Shown here piece by piece: positions 53,049 to 62,466 of a stretch of 64,000 nt of DNA; position 1 is the stretch's first letter, and each line of letters opens with the position of its first letter. Under the pieces are notes generated by a model, which did not search any database, was not told where the DNA came from, and saw nothing but the letters and a program-made list of their open reading frames with translations. The translations under genes were made by a program, and so were the position numbers. The DNA lies in assembly GCF_024707545.1 (NCBI RefSeq), contig NZ_CP062229.1, positions 6,801,501 through 6,865,500 on the forward strand, in the 5' to 3' direction. This stretch comes from Mesorhizobium onobrychidis (GTDB taxonomy: Bacteria; Pseudomonadota; Alphaproteobacteria; Rhizobiales; Rhizobiaceae).

Positions 53049-54152
53049 ATGAAAATAAAGCGCATCCGAGTTTTCCAAAAAAATCTCCCGATTCCAGAAG
53101 GAAAGGTCACTGTTGGACAGGCCACGCTTTCAGAGCTCGACTCTACAATCGTGCAGATCATTTCAAATAATGGCCTAATTGGCTGGGGTGAAACTTGTCC
53201 AATTGGTCCGACTTACGCTCCAAGCCACGCTCTTGGAGCTCGCGCGGCAATCATGGAAATGGGCCCTAGTCTGATCGGTGCGCCTATTAGCCCGGTGCTG
53301 CTGCACCGCAAGATGAATTCACTATTAAACGGACATTCTTATGCGAAGGCGGCGCTTGATATAGCGGCGCACGATCTGATTGGTAAGCGGACGGGAATGC
53401 GGGTGGCAGACCTGCTGGGAGGCGCAACGACGGAGCGCGTTCCATTTTACTTTTTCATCGGGGTTGGCGACGGGGACGAAGTAGTTCGGTCTGTAAAGGA
53501 GGCCCAGGCCGAGGGATATGTTCGAATTCAAACGAAGATCGGGGGGCGTCCAGTAGAGCAGGATATCGAGGTGATTCGGAAGGTTGGTGAGGCCCTGAAA
53601 AAGGGAGTACGTTGGGCAGTCGATGGAAACAGGAGCTTGACCATGCGAGACGCAATTCTCCTGAGCCAACAGTGCAGTGGTCTTCCATTCGTATTTGAAC
53701 AGCCCTGCAATACTATCGAAGAAATTGGCGCCATACGCCCAAAAGTGCAGCATCCAATTTACCTAGATGAGAACGGTGTTGATCTAAACACTGTTATTCA
53801 GGCCATTGGCAGCGGTTTATGCGATGGCTTTGGAATGAAGATTACCCGGATTGGTGGGTTGAAGCCCATGGCGACTTTCCGAGACATCTGCGAAGCTCGC
53901 TCGCTGCCGCATACTAGCGATGATAGTTGGGGAGGCGACATCACAGGGGCGGCTTGCGCCCACCTTGGGGCCACGGTGAGGCCAGATTTGTTTGAGGGAT
54001 GCAGTTGGGTCAATAAAATTTCTGACGAAAGTCACTATGATCCAAAGAACGCAATTCGCGTGACAGACGGCCACATCTCGCTTCCGACGGGTCCCGGCCT
54101 TGGTTTGGAGATCGATGAGGCGATGTTTGGCGCCCCCATTGCAGAGTTTTGA
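53049..54152 (+). CDS. Enolase-superfamily racemase/dehydratase (betaine epimerase or hydroxyproline dehydratase-like)
   Basis: 367 residues of the mandelate racemase/muconate lactonising group. [18 protein letters not shown] carries the first catalytic Lys on strand 2. [22 protein letters not shown] and YLDENGVDL hold the metal ligands Asp, Glu and Glu/Asp. [15 protein letters not shown] has the second catalytic Lys. Lys on both faces is the pattern of 1,1-proton-transfer enzymes such as 4-hydroxyproline betaine 2-epimerase and cis-3-hydroxyproline dehydratase. With ProVWX and MttB nearby, a role in proline-betaine-type catabolism is plausible. The exact substrate is inferred. Confidence 0.83.
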   Translation: MKIKRIRVFQKNLPIPEGKVTVGQATLSELDSTIVQIISNNGLIGWGETCPIGPTYAPSHALGARAAIMEMGPSLIGAPISPVLLHRKMNSLLNGHSYAKAALDIAAHDLIGKRTGMRVADLLGGATTERVPFYFFIGVGDGDEVVRSVKEAQAEGYVRIQTKIGGRPVEQDIEVIRKVGEALKKGVRWAVDGNRSLTMRDAILLSQQCSGLPFVFEQPCNTIEEIGAIRPKVQHPIYLDENGVDLNTVIQAIGSGLCDGFGMKITRIGGLKPMATFRDICEARSLPHTSDDSWGGDITGAACAHLGATVRPDLFEGCSWVNKISDESHYDPKNAIRVTDGHISLPTGPGLGLEIDEAMFGAPIAEF

Positions 54153-54223
54153 TTGAAGTGCGCCTAGAGCGCGTCCGCAACTGCGAACAAGCTAGTCCGC
54201 AGAGTTCAACGAAGGAGTAAGCT

Positions 54224-54406
54224 ATGCCCGTTATTCATATCGAAACGTTCAAATCAGACGATGACAAGAAATCGGAGTTGGTCGCTGAGATCACAAAACT
54301 GTTTTGTGATAAGATGAACTTGAAATCAGAACAGATCCATGTTGTCTTTGATGAGTATGAGCCAAACAACTGGGCGACCGGCGGCAAACTTTGGTCGAGG
54401 ATGTGA
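54224..54406 (+). CDS. 4-oxalocrotonate tautomerase family protein
   Basis: 60 residues starting MPVIHIETFKSDDDKKSELV, so after Met removal Pro1 is the catalytic base of the tautomerase superfamily. The rest, LVAEITKLFCDKMNLKSEQI and HVVFDEYEPNNWATGGKLW, fits the 4-OT subunit length. ATG is preceded by AAGGAG. It follows the enolase-superfamily gene by 71 bases on the same strand and may isomerise an enol product of that pathway. Confidence 0.88.
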   Translation: MPVIHIETFKSDDDKKSELVAEITKLFCDKMNLKSEQIHVVFDEYEPNNWATGGKLWSRM

Positions 54407-54698
54407 AGTCTGCGAGTGTTATCTGTGAGTGTTGGTTGGCAAGAGTTTTGTTCAAGCGCCGGAATGGAAAAAGATCACGGCGCGTACCGAGCAGGACGGC
54501 CCGCTGTCAGCGAGCCGAGGGATTATGTTGAATTCAAAAGACCGAAACCCTCATTGTCGTTGTTGTAGCTGAAGAACGCAGACAATAGCTTACAGATTGG
54601 CCTTTGCTTCTTGAGACTGGCGCGCGGCATGTTGGAGAAAATCGAGTACATGACGCAGGACATATGTCACGCGGGCCGCCGAAGCGTAAGGGGTCGTT

Positions 54699-54926
54699 TC
54701 ATTCGCGCGAGTTCCCTTCAAGCGCCCGTTCCAGTTCACGATAGCGGCGAGGACCGACGACGGACAACTCAGCCAGCATCATGACCGTCCACCGCTCGCC
54801 GAGACGGTCAAGGATCAAGCGCAACCCGCAATTCTCATGTTCAGAAGACCTGCAGGGAGCCAGAAAGGTGGCAGGGCAAACATCCATGTGCGTGTCGGCA
54901 TACGGCGTCCTTAGGTTAAGTGCCAC
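54699..54926 (-). pseudogene. HxlR-family regulator, truncated
   Basis: 75 residues or fewer. CGLRLILDRLGERWTVMMLA then ELSVVGPRRYRELERALEGN matches the first half of HxlR-type winged-helix regulators, which are normally about 110-130 residues; the wing and dimerisation helix are missing. It is divergent from the quinone reductase-like gene at 54947, the normal QorR/qorB-type arrangement, so it was probably its redox-sensing regulator. The conserved N-terminal Cys residues are still present. Confidence 0.65.
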
Positions 54927-54946
54927 ACATACGTGAAAGGAAGACC

Positions 54947-55747
54947 ATGATCCTCATCACCGGAACCTCGGGCCAGCTGGCATCGCAGATTGTGACACGG
55001 GCGCGGCAGAAGAGCATTGCCGTTCTCACCGCCAGCAGAGCGGCCAGCGCTGACCGGCAAATGGACTTCGACAGACCTGAAACGCTTGACTTCACCGGAG
55101 TCGAGACCATGTTCCTGACTTCGGCGGGCTCTGCCGAAGACGATTGCGTGATGCGTCGGCATGGTGCCGTTCTGGCTGCTGCCCGCGCTCAGGGGGTGGC
55201 GCACGTCGTTTATACGAGCCTCACCCGTGCTAGCGATCATCTCGGCTTTGCCCTGGCCCATCGCTGGACCGAGCGCGAGCTTCGGGCAAGCGGCATGGCC
55301 TGGACCATCCTTCGCAACGGTCTCTATGCAGAACTGATCGGCGCTCTCGCCGCGCCGCGAGGCGGGCTGATTGCCACGCCTTTTGGTGAGGGTGGGATTT
55401 CGGCCGTCGCACGAGCGGATCTGGCCCAAGCGGCGCTTGCTGTACTGGGCGATCCCGCTGCTCATGCCGGCCGCTGCTACGAGCTTTCGGGAACTACCGC
55501 ATTTTCGGTCCCGGACCTCGCACAGAGGATGACTGTCACCTATGAGCCTAGCAGCTTTGAGGAGGAGCGCGCGCGGCTTTCTGCCCTGCCACTGTTCGCC
55601 TTCCAGCCGCCGATGCTGATGTCCATTTCGTCCGCGGCGGCGGCCGGGTTCCTGGAAACACATACAACAGATCTGACGGAGTTGGTGCCTATGCCGCTAG
55701 ACGCGCTAGAGATTGCCTGCGCCGTCGCTCGACAATCGGCACAATAG
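54947..55747 (+). CDS. NAD(P)H-binding quinone reductase-like protein (QOR2/NmrA type)
   Basis: ATG 54947 follows GAAAGGAAG. 266 residues. The N-terminus MILITGTSGQLASQIVTRAR is the NmrA/atypical SDR nucleotide loop. HVVYTSLTRASDHLGFALAH and WTERELRASGMAWTILRNGL match QOR2 (YtfG)-like quinone reductases. It is divergent from a truncated HxlR-type regulator, as is usual for this family. A role in quinone or diamide stress is inferred from family context. Confidence 0.87.
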   Translation: MILITGTSGQLASQIVTRARQKSIAVLTASRAASADRQMDFDRPETLDFTGVETMFLTSAGSAEDDCVMRRHGAVLAAARAQGVAHVVYTSLTRASDHLGFALAHRWTERELRASGMAWTILRNGLYAELIGALAAPRGGLIATPFGEGGISAVARADLAQAALAVLGDPAAHAGRCYELSGTTAFSVPDLAQRMTVTYEPSSFEEERARLSALPLFAFQPPMLMSISSAAAAGFLETHTTDLTELVPMPLDALEIACAVARQSAQ

Positions 55748-55748
55748 C

Positions 55749-55764
55749 TCCTGGTGCACCAGGA
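55749..55764. repeat. Perfect 16-bp palindrome after the quinone reductase-like gene
   Basis: TCCTGGTGCACCAGGA lies one base after the TAG stop codon and is followed by AAAAG. With no loop it is a poor terminator; it may be part of a bidirectional transcription end or a protein site. Confidence 0.4.
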
Positions 55765-55902
55765 AAAGTTCGATAGTCGTCTTTCTTGGCTCGGCTCATA
55801 AAAAAGAGGCGGTCTTGCCTAACAGGCGAACATTAAATGAGGTCGCGTCCCACTCTCAAAAAGTTAATCGAGTGCGACCGGGGCATACTACTACCGGATA
55901 GT

Positions 55903-56180
55903 CAAGGGGGTGTTCGACCGCATCTTCGCGGCCCTTACCGGAGCCAAAGCGCATCATGACGATGCCCCCACCTGAAGGCCCACCGCACGGCGGCGAGCCT
56001 TCTTAAAAAGGGGATGCTCCCCGCCGTATCGGGCGCACCAGAGGCGGGCTGAACTCCCAGTTGCACGCCGTCTGCGATGGTGAAGGGCGACCGCTCATCC
56101 TCTAAGCGAGAGGCAGATGAGCGACCACAACGGCGCTAGGCTCATGCTCGACGCCTTGGCCTGCTGCCGGTTTTTCGGAC
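55903..56180 (+). pseudogene. IS5-family transposase internal fragment
   Basis: GVFDRIFAALTGA, then in other frames RRIGRTRGGLNSQLHAVCDG and GRPLIL, then MSDHNGARLMLDALACC, correspond in order to the central part of a typical rhizobial IS5-family transposase. At least two frameshifts and an in-frame stop break it, and both ends are missing. Confidence 0.65.
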
Positions 56181-56191
56181 ATGCTGTTAAG

Positions 56192-56703
56192 CTATTCTAG
56201 CATAGCTTTCTCCTCGAACTCGACAGGGCTCAGATAGCCCAGTGTCGAGTGCCGTCGCCGAGGGTTGTAGAAGCGCTCGATGTAGTCGAACACGTCCGCC
56301 CTGGCGTCATCCCTCGTCCTATAGACCTTGCGGGCCGTCTTGAGTGACGAGAAGACGCTCTCCATCGCAGCATTGTCCAGACGTTGCCCGACCGGCTCAT
56401 CGAGCAGGTGATGCCGTGATCGGTCATCAGCCGCTGGAACTGCTCGCTCGTATATTGGCTCCCTTGATCGCTGTGGTGCAGCAGACTGTCCGGCCTGCCT
56501 CTGCGCCAGATCGCCATGATCAGGGCGTCGGTGACGAGCTGCGCCGTCATCTCCGCCTTCATCGCCCAACCGACGACGCGCCTGGAGAACAAGGTCGACG
56601 ACGGCCGCAACGTAGAGCCATCCTTCGGCGGTCCAGATATAGGTGAAGTCGGCGATCCATTTCTGGTTTGGCGCCGATGCCTCGAAGGCGCGGTCAAGGA
56701 GGT
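56192..56703 (-). pseudogene. IS3-family transposase OrfB, C-terminal part, frameshifted
   Basis: On the minus strand APNQKWIADFTYIWTAEGWL and YVAAVVDL lead into the rve core. The middle continues one frame off as SRRVVGWAMKAEMTAQLVTD and LLHHSDQGSQYTSEQFQRLM, then returns to DNAAMESVFSSLKTARKVY and FYNPRRRHSTLGYLSPVEFE. It is the end of the element whose orfA and orfB start lie at 57100-57532; the two parts are separated by IS21-like DNA. Confidence 0.75.
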
Positions 56704-56935
56704 TGTTTGACGCCGTTGCGACTGAAGAGCTTGTGCTCAAGCGCATCGTCGGTCAGCTCGCCCGGCAAGGGCCAGCTCAATCCAACCGCGGCTGCACGCT
56801 GCAAATTATCCTGCACCGTACTGCGCGCTATCCCCAATACGACCGCAATCTCGCGGGAGCTCGTCCCGCTTCCGGCAAGCCGCAGCATTTTGTCTCAATT
56901 GTCTCATGGTCAGCCTTCTCTTTGCCGGCATCAAA
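56694..56935 (-). pseudogene. istA: IS21-family IstA N-terminal remnant
   Basis: MPAKRRLTMRQLRQ, then one frame off MLRLAGSGTSSREIAVVLGI, ARSTVQDNLQRAAAVGLSWP and LPGELTDDALEHKLF, match the helix-turn-helix start of IS21-type IstA transposases. The catalytic core and istB are absent. Tandem GGCCGG repeats upstream (57007-57083) are the left end of the same element. It sits inside the IS3-family orfB. Confidence 0.72.
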
Positions 56936-57006
56936 ATGTCCCCGTTCATCGCGAGGTGATTGATGCCAAAGTTGCTGACCCAGGAGGTAATGTTCAGTGC
57001 CGAAAA

Positions 57007-57083
57007 CGGGCCGGCTTTTGATTGGAATGGTGGCCGGCTCAAATCGGAACGGTGGCCGGTCTTTGATCGGAATGGCGGCCGGC
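57007..57083. repeat. Four tandem GGCCGG-centred repeats, IS21-type terminal array
   Basis: GGCCGGC, TGGCCGGC, TGGCCGGT and CGGCCGGC recur every 22-24 bases, separated by variants of TTTGATTGGAATGG. Multiple short terminal repeats are a known feature of IS21-family ends; the partial istA gene lies just inside. Confidence 0.65.
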
Positions 57084-57099
57084 TTCACGTCGGAATCCG

Positions 57100-57257
57100 C
57101 ACACGAGGATCTCGTCGTGCCGGGAACGAGCGCTGGGACTGCGATTGAGCCAGGCATGGAAGCCTGAGCGCGACACATCCAGAGCCTCGCACAGCCATGC
57201 CACCGGCCAGATGTTCCGGTGCCTCGCGATGAAAGCGAACCTCATGTCACTTCCCAC
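57100..57257 (-). pseudogene. IS3-family transposase OrfB, N-terminal part
   Basis: MRFAFIARHRNIWPVAWLCE and ALDVSRSGFHAWLNRSPSAR are the standard start of OrfB in IS3-group elements. It breaks off near 57100 at the IS21-like repeats. It overlaps the end of orfA, as expected for -1 frameshifting. Confidence 0.75.
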
Positions 57258-57532
57258 GCGAAGTAGGCTGCGGCCTTTTTTAGAATGTCGCGCTCCGCCT
57301 TCAGCTTCGCGACTTCCTTGCGCAGCCGATCGATCTCGAGCTGCTCAGGCTTCATCTGCCCATGACCGGGAAACGCATGCTGCGGATCGGCCGATAGCTC
57401 GCGCACCCATTTACGCAGCACATTCTCGTGGACATCGAGATCGCGAGCAGCCTGAGCCACCGCAACGCCCCGATCCTTGACCAATCTCACCGCCTCAAGC
57501 TTGAACTCGCGGCTGAACTTCCTTCTTTGCAT
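57242..57532 (-). CDS. IS3-family transposase OrfA
   Basis: Intact, 96 residues: REFKLEAVRLVKDRGVAVAQ and AARDLDVHENVLRKWVREL form the helix-turn-helix, and LEIDRLRKEVAKLKAERDIL then KKAAAYFA forms the coiled coil. It is a complete OrfA, but its OrfB is split by IS21-like DNA, so the element is dead. Confidence 0.85.
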   Translation of the reverse strand: MQRRKFSREFKLEAVRLVKDRGVAVAQAARDLDVHENVLRKWVRELSADPQHAFPGHGQMKPEQLEIDRLRKEVAKLKAERDILKKAAAYFAWEVT

Positions 57533-57712
57533 TCCTACTCTCCAGTTCCGTCAAACACCTTATCTCGGTGTCCACGAAACCGGCAGCAGGCCATTCCGCT
57601 ACGCGGAAGACGCGCGCCATGCCGCGGGAGTAGAAGTAGGACGCAAGTCTAAACTCGGTGTCGTTGGCTTGGGCGTCAACTTCGGCTTCTGTGGTGAAGC
57701 TGAATAGGGAAG

Positions 57713-58468
57713 CTAGTCTAGCGGCCCAAAGGTTTCCTCGTTGGTGACTATCATGTCGCGGGTGACGTCGGTGAGGATCGTCGGCTGATAGAAGGTTCCC
57801 CCGAGCCTGCGCCGGTTTCCGCCAACAGCGATGCGCGCGCCCTTGGCGACGGTGTCGTCAACATGCTCCTGTACCTTGTCGAGGGCGGCTTGGTCAATGA
57901 GGGGACCGAGGATGACGCTCTCCTCGAAGCCGTCGCCGACCTTGAGCTTGCTAACCGCCTCGGACAGCTTCGCTGCGAAGGCGTCGAAGACGGCATCGTG
58001 GACGTATATTCGGTTGGCGCATACGCAGGTCTGACCGTTGGTGCGAAATTTCGCCGCAACGCAGCCCTCAATGGCGGCGTTGGATCGGGGTCTTCGAAAA
58101 CGATGAAGGGGGCGTTGCCGCCGAGCTCGAGACCGAGCTTCTTTATCGTCTTGGCGCGCGGCTTGCACAATTTGACGCCGACCTCAGTAGAACCGGGGGT
58201 GAGATGCGCACCAATGGATTGGCAGTCAGCTCGCCGCCGATTTCGGAGGACGGACCGGTCAGCGCAATGAAGAGGCCCTTCGGGCGCCGGGACGCTCGGC
58301 CAGGACGGCAAGTGCTAGGGCCGGGAAGGGGTCTGCATGGCCGGCTTCAGCACGCCAGCGCCGTACGTGTGATCATGAAATTGGGAAAGTTCCAGGGGTG
58401 ATGGCGGCCACGACGCCGATCGGCAGCTTTATGGCCAAAATGCGCTGTCGGTCTGCGGCGCCGGGATA
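57713..58468 (-). pseudogene. gabD: Succinate-semialdehyde dehydrogenase-like ALDH, second fragment
   Basis: Minus-strand pieces in several frames give ILAIKLPIGVV and AAITPWNFPNFMIT (58370-58450), [20 protein letters not shown] (about 58090-58150), KFRTNGQTCVCANRIYVHDA with the catalytic Cys, and GGTFYQPTILTDVTRDMIVT ending NEETFGPLD. Both ends are missing and several frameshifts are present. Together with the fragment at 14317-15315 this makes two broken gabD copies in the window. Confidence 0.78.
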
Positions 58469-58483
58469 GTGTCTTATTCAATG

Positions 58484-58850
58484 CACATGCCGTCAGTTAT
58501 CAGGGGCTACGGCATCGGGCCGGGCTGCCGTCATTTGGTAAGGGATCACCTCAATGAAGGCACCTTAATAAGGCCTCTAAACGACATCATTCGGTCATTC
58601 CGGATACCGCAATTGAGCGAGACGACGTCCAGATCTTCCGCAATTGGCTGATCACACAGGTCGCAGATTGCAATCCGGTCCCGCCAGCGTCGGCTGCGGA
58701 CACTAGGGCGGCACCAGTTGCACACAGCGTGAGATCAGCAGGCCATCCAGGCCTGCCATCCGCCTGATAACATTTAGTCCTGCGGTACATGACTTTTTAT
58801 ACAGTTGTTTTGAAGCCCCCCCTCCCCTAGCGTTCCGGGACTAAATCAGA
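58484..58850 (+). pseudogene. Duplicated lysR 3' fragment plus following intergenic DNA
   Basis: Encodes VIRGYGIGPGCRHLVRDHLN and EGTLIRPL, then in other frames the IPDTAIER-type end, matching codons 240-336 of the LysR at 36065-37075, with a small deletion near 58580. The similarity goes on past the stop codon (TAACATTTAGTCCTGCGGTA and about 60 more bases), so it is a copy of the genomic segment and not an independent gene. Confidence 0.85.
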
Positions 58851-59178
58851 GGGAGAGTCTAATTCCGCGTAAGCAGAACTCAGATGATATATATATATAT
58901 ATATCTATGCGACGGCTGCTCCTGCAAGCTTCAGCCTGGCAGGAGCAAGCTTACAGCTGCGTTAGACACGGAGTTGGAATGTGCGATGAATACCCGCAAG
59001 TCAAACATCTTTCCGTGGTCGGGTCGCGTATGGCGCAACCCTCGAAGCAGTCATGGTCATATGCGTTGAAAGCTAAATTGGCCGTTCAAACTCCCGAGTA
59101 GAAGGCGATCGCAGCGCGCACAAAAACAGATGGTCCGCAAAAGGTCGAACGCAACTTAAAAAAAGTGGGAACTGAACT
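58851..59178. other. Leader region of the second proX gene
   Basis: No gene. It contains an (AT)9 run and ends with AAAAAAGTGGGAACTG before the proX start. The proW gene found at this position in the other copy is absent. Confidence 0.45.
58887..58904. repeat. (AT)9 dinucleotide repeat
   Basis: Nine AT units in an otherwise GC-rich genome, about 275 bases upstream of the second proX start. Such tracts can vary in length and could influence the promoter; that is speculative. Confidence 0.8.
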
Positions 59179-60150
59179 ATGAAGATCAAGGCTGCTATTC
59201 TCGCCTCCCTCCTACTGGGCATATCCAGCAGCACGCACGCGGCTGAGCGAGTAAGACCTGCCTGGAACGGGACCCCCGATACCCTGTTTCAGACCTATGT
59301 AGTTATGCAGGGCCTAAAGGATCTCGGTTATGATGTTGCCGAGCCAGCACAACTCCAAATCGAGCTGTATCACGTCACGATTGGTAACGGCGACCTTGAT
59401 TTCAACGCTGAGCACTGGGAGCCTCTTCACAAAGCGTTTTGGGAGAAGGCTGGCGGAGCTGCCAAACTGATGCCCATCGGCAAGCTGTGGAGCAATGCCG
59501 TTCAGGGCTACTTGATTGACAAGAAGACCGCCGACGCGACCGGGATCAAGTACCTCGAAGACTTGAAGGACCCCGAGAAAGCTAAGCTGTTCGACATCGA
59601 TGGCGATGAAAAAGCCGACCTTTACGGCTGCGACCCCGGTTGGGGCTGTGAGCGCGTCATCGAACATCAGCTCGACGCCTATGGTCTCCGGGACACCGTC
59701 GAACACCTGCAAGGTGGTTATAATGCTATTATCCCAGATGCAATCGAGCGCTTCAAAGAAGGTAAGCCTGTATTGTATTACAGTTGGACTCCTTTTTGGC
59801 TTTCGTCGGTACTTCGACCAGGCAAAGACGTGGTTTGGCTGAACGTTAAGGAAACTTCGCTCCCCGATGGCCAGACAGGCAGCACAACTGTGCCCGGCCT
59901 CGGAAACCTTGGCTTCCCGGTCAATGACGTGATGATAATCGCAAACACCGCATTCCTGAAAGCCAATCCCTCAGCAAAGAAGTTCTTTGAGCTCGTGCAG
60001 ATTCCGACTGAAGACATTAACGCGGAAAACCAGTTCATATTTAAGGGGGAGAAATCAAACGAGCAGGTTTTGAAGCGCACGACAGACTGGATCGCCGCAC
60101 ACAAATCCGAATGGGACAAGTGGATTGCAGAAGCCAAAGCAACCAAGTAG
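59179..60150 (+). CDS. proX: Betaine ABC transporter substrate-binding protein, second copy
   Basis: 323 residues with a signal peptide (AAILASLLLGISSSTHAA). Conserved ProX segments are HWEPLHKAFWEKAGG, DLYGCDPGWGCERVIEHQLD, AYGLRDTVEHLQGGYNAIIP and LYYSWTPFWLSSVLRPGKDV. It is homologous to the ProX at 38320-39351 but clearly diverged. It has no permease or ATPase gene beside it, so it must share those of another system or be orphaned. It is followed by an amidohydrolase gene on the same strand, which may act on the bound compound. Confidence 0.9.
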   Translation: MKIKAAILASLLLGISSSTHAAERVRPAWNGTPDTLFQTYVVMQGLKDLGYDVAEPAQLQIELYHVTIGNGDLDFNAEHWEPLHKAFWEKAGGAAKLMPIGKLWSNAVQGYLIDKKTADATGIKYLEDLKDPEKAKLFDIDGDEKADLYGCDPGWGCERVIEHQLDAYGLRDTVEHLQGGYNAIIPDAIERFKEGKPVLYYSWTPFWLSSVLRPGKDVVWLNVKETSLPDGQTGSTTVPGLGNLGFPVNDVMIIANTAFLKANPSAKKFFELVQIPTEDINAENQFIFKGEKSNEQVLKRTTDWIAAHKSEWDKWIAEAKATK

Positions 60151-60465
60151 CAACGCTCGCGGTGGCGCCTACGGGCGGCGCCGCAACTTCGGAATGCCCG
60201 GGAACCCCGGCGGGGTATTCCGCCTATTTCCCCGAGAGCGTTCGAGCTTGGAGCATAGTCACCTTCGCCCACGCACCGTTGATCATCGGAAACGACCATC
60301 ATATGCCGGCGTGTGCGGTGAAAAAGACAAGGCCCGCTTCAGCCGACCGTATTTGTGCAGAAGTTTGGTCAGGAACGCGAGGAGTAATAACGGTCGTCGA
60401 GGAACTCGCATGAGGTCCTGGAAGTCTGAATGTGGGCAACAGTTCGAAACCGGGAAGGATGTATA
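60151..60465. other. Intergenic with a GC hairpin
   Basis: GGCGCCTACGGGCGGCGCC at about 60165-60183 can form a short stem after the proX stop codon but lacks a T-run. No gene recognised. GGGAAGGA at 60451-60458 is the ribosome binding site of the next gene. Confidence 0.45.
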
Positions 60466-61770
60466 GTGAGTCGCACCGAGACCTTAACTTGGATTCAGGA
60501 CAAAGTAGCGGAGACCATCCTCGTTGATACGCACGAGCATCTGGTCGAGGAGTCGCGCCGCATTTCTCCGCTCAACGACTGGCTTCTCCCCTGCGATGAT
60601 TGGGCTTTGCTATTCAGAGACTACCTGCAGCACGATCTCCATTGTGCAGGGATGAGTGGCGCGGAGGAGAAGCAATTTTTTAATCCGGAGCTTTCGGCGA
60701 TTGATAAGTTCAAGATAGTTTCGCCCTATTGGGAGCGCGTCCAGCATACTGGATATGGGCAGACGTTCTCCGTCACGATCAAGGAACTCTACGGCATAAA
60801 CTCCTTCGCCATCGAAAACATTGAGCAGCTCGCCAGCCAATATCATGAAGTAAAGAAACCTGGCTTCTACGAACACATTCTCAAGCACGTCTGTCGCATC
60901 TCGGAATGCCACGTGAACTCATTGGAGCGGATATTCATGGAGACCGCTCAGCCACTGCTACTCAGGCAGGACCTCAGCATCATGGAGCTGAGCCGTTGCA
61001 ACCTTACGGACATCAGGAACGTTGAATCAGAACTTGGCGTTCAGGTTAGTTCATTCGATGACTGGCTGGCCGCGATTGATCGGTATTTCGAGAAGTTTGG
61101 AACCAAGGCGGTCGCGGTAAAGTACGTAGGAGCCTATTACAGAGCTTTGAACTTCGGGCACGTCGAACGACATGTCGCGGAGCAAAGCTTTACTACACTT
61201 GTCGCAGCGCGGTCATTCTTAGGCTCAGACGGCACCCACGCGCTCGAAGATTACCTTTTTCACTATTGCCTAGGAAAGGCACTGGAATATCGGCTACCTG
61301 TGAAACTCCACACAGGATACTTAGCCACCAACGATTCGATGCCTCTAAGTCGAGTGCGGGAGAACGCCGTGGACGTCTGCCGATTGCTGGAGGCCTATCC
61401 CAACATTCGATTTGTACTCATGCACATTGGCTATCCGTATCAGGATGAGTATCTTGCCCTTTGTAAGCAATACAGCAATGCCTATGTTGACCTGTGTTGG
61501 GTGTGGATCATCAACCCGGTCGCATGCGTTCGTTTCCTTACCGAATTCCTCGTATCGGTCCCTGCTAACAAGATTCTCACGTTCGGCGGCGATTTCATCG
61601 TTGCAGAGAACGTCGTCGGCCATAGTGTGATCGCTCGCAGCGGTATCGCAGAGTCCGTATCGGCGTTAATTGATGGTAGGTGGATTGACCGAGGTGCGGT
61701 GCCCGAGCTGATTACCCGCCTCATGCAGTTGAACGCCGAGGAACTGTTCTCCAAGGAGAAATCGATTTGA
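60466..61770 (+). CDS. Amidohydrolase-superfamily enzyme (amidohydrolase 2 / uronate isomerase-like)
   Basis: The GTG start at 60466 has a good ribosome binding site eight bases upstream. 434 residues. LVDTHEHLVEE carries the HxH metal motif at the end of strand 1, VKLHTGYLATND and FVLMHIGYPYQDE provide the later histidines, and LTFGGDFIVAEN the final Asp. The layout is that of amidohydrolase 2 or glucuronate isomerase-like enzymes. Substrate unknown. It lies 315 bases after the second proX gene on the same strand and may act on the transported compound. Confidence 0.83.
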   Translation: MSRTETLTWIQDKVAETILVDTHEHLVEESRRISPLNDWLLPCDDWALLFRDYLQHDLHCAGMSGAEEKQFFNPELSAIDKFKIVSPYWERVQHTGYGQTFSVTIKELYGINSFAIENIEQLASQYHEVKKPGFYEHILKHVCRISECHVNSLERIFMETAQPLLLRQDLSIMELSRCNLTDIRNVESELGVQVSSFDDWLAAIDRYFEKFGTKAVAVKYVGAYYRALNFGHVERHVAEQSFTTLVAARSFLGSDGTHALEDYLFHYCLGKALEYRLPVKLHTGYLATNDSMPLSRVRENAVDVCRLLEAYPNIRFVLMHIGYPYQDEYLALCKQYSNAYVDLCWVWIINPVACVRFLTEFLVSVPANKILTFGGDFIVAENVVGHSVIARSGIAESVSALIDGRWIDRGAVPELITRLMQLNAEELFSKEKSI

Positions 61771-62466
61771 CTTTGCGCCAGCACGCTGGGCTTGTTCGAA
61801 GCCGTGACGGTTCGGCTTTGCAACCGGATTCAGGTAGTTGGAGGAAATCGAGTGGGAGGCCACGAGCTCCAAACTGCAACATTTTAATCGCGGAGCATGA
61901 TTTTGACGCTTGCGCCAGACAGCAGGTCACGCAGTAAGCGCTATGTTTTTCCCCAACAGCGCCTATGCGTGCTCCGAACAATCAAGAGCCTTGTAACCGC
62001 CCGCGAGGCTCATTGCCAACGCGCAGACCTAGTCGTTGGCACTGAATAGCGCGGCGATGTAAACGCGCAGGGCCCTTTTCAACTCCCCGTCGCTAGGCGG
62101 CAATGAAGGAGCTTCTCGCTGTGATGATGACTCACTGTATGCCAACTCAGCCAATACGATGAGTATGATTGGAGATTGGTACCGTCATGGATAGGGAATA
62201 TTTTAATATTTTGTTGCGGTTGAGCAATTGAGTTCGTCTTCAAGCTCGCCCAGGACGCGGCTTATTGCTGTGAAGGTCGTTCTGGATCCCTTGCGCCCGC
62301 GGAGGGGAACGAGGCCACGCCGACTTGGGTGGAATGCCGCAGCGGCGTTGTGCGTTTCAGATCTCGCGCGCGTGGCCGTGGGTGACTTAACGGCCGCCGA
62401 CTAGCTGAGCCGCTCTTGCCGGCGACAACCACCCGAAAGGGTTAAACGGAGCAGGCAATCTCGCAC
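61771..62466. other. No gene recognised
   Basis: Almost 700 bases without a credible gene between the amidohydrolase and SemiSWEET genes. Parts are AT-rich (GGGAATATTTTAATATTTTG near 62196, containing AATATTTTAATATT-like symmetry), which may be promoter DNA. Confidence 0.4.

Noticed and set aside
57007..57083. Regularly spaced repeats suggesting a small CRISPR array
   Set aside because: The spacing is only 22-24 bases including the repeat, the 'spacers' are near-identical to each other, and an istA fragment adjoins. They are IS21-type terminal repeats.
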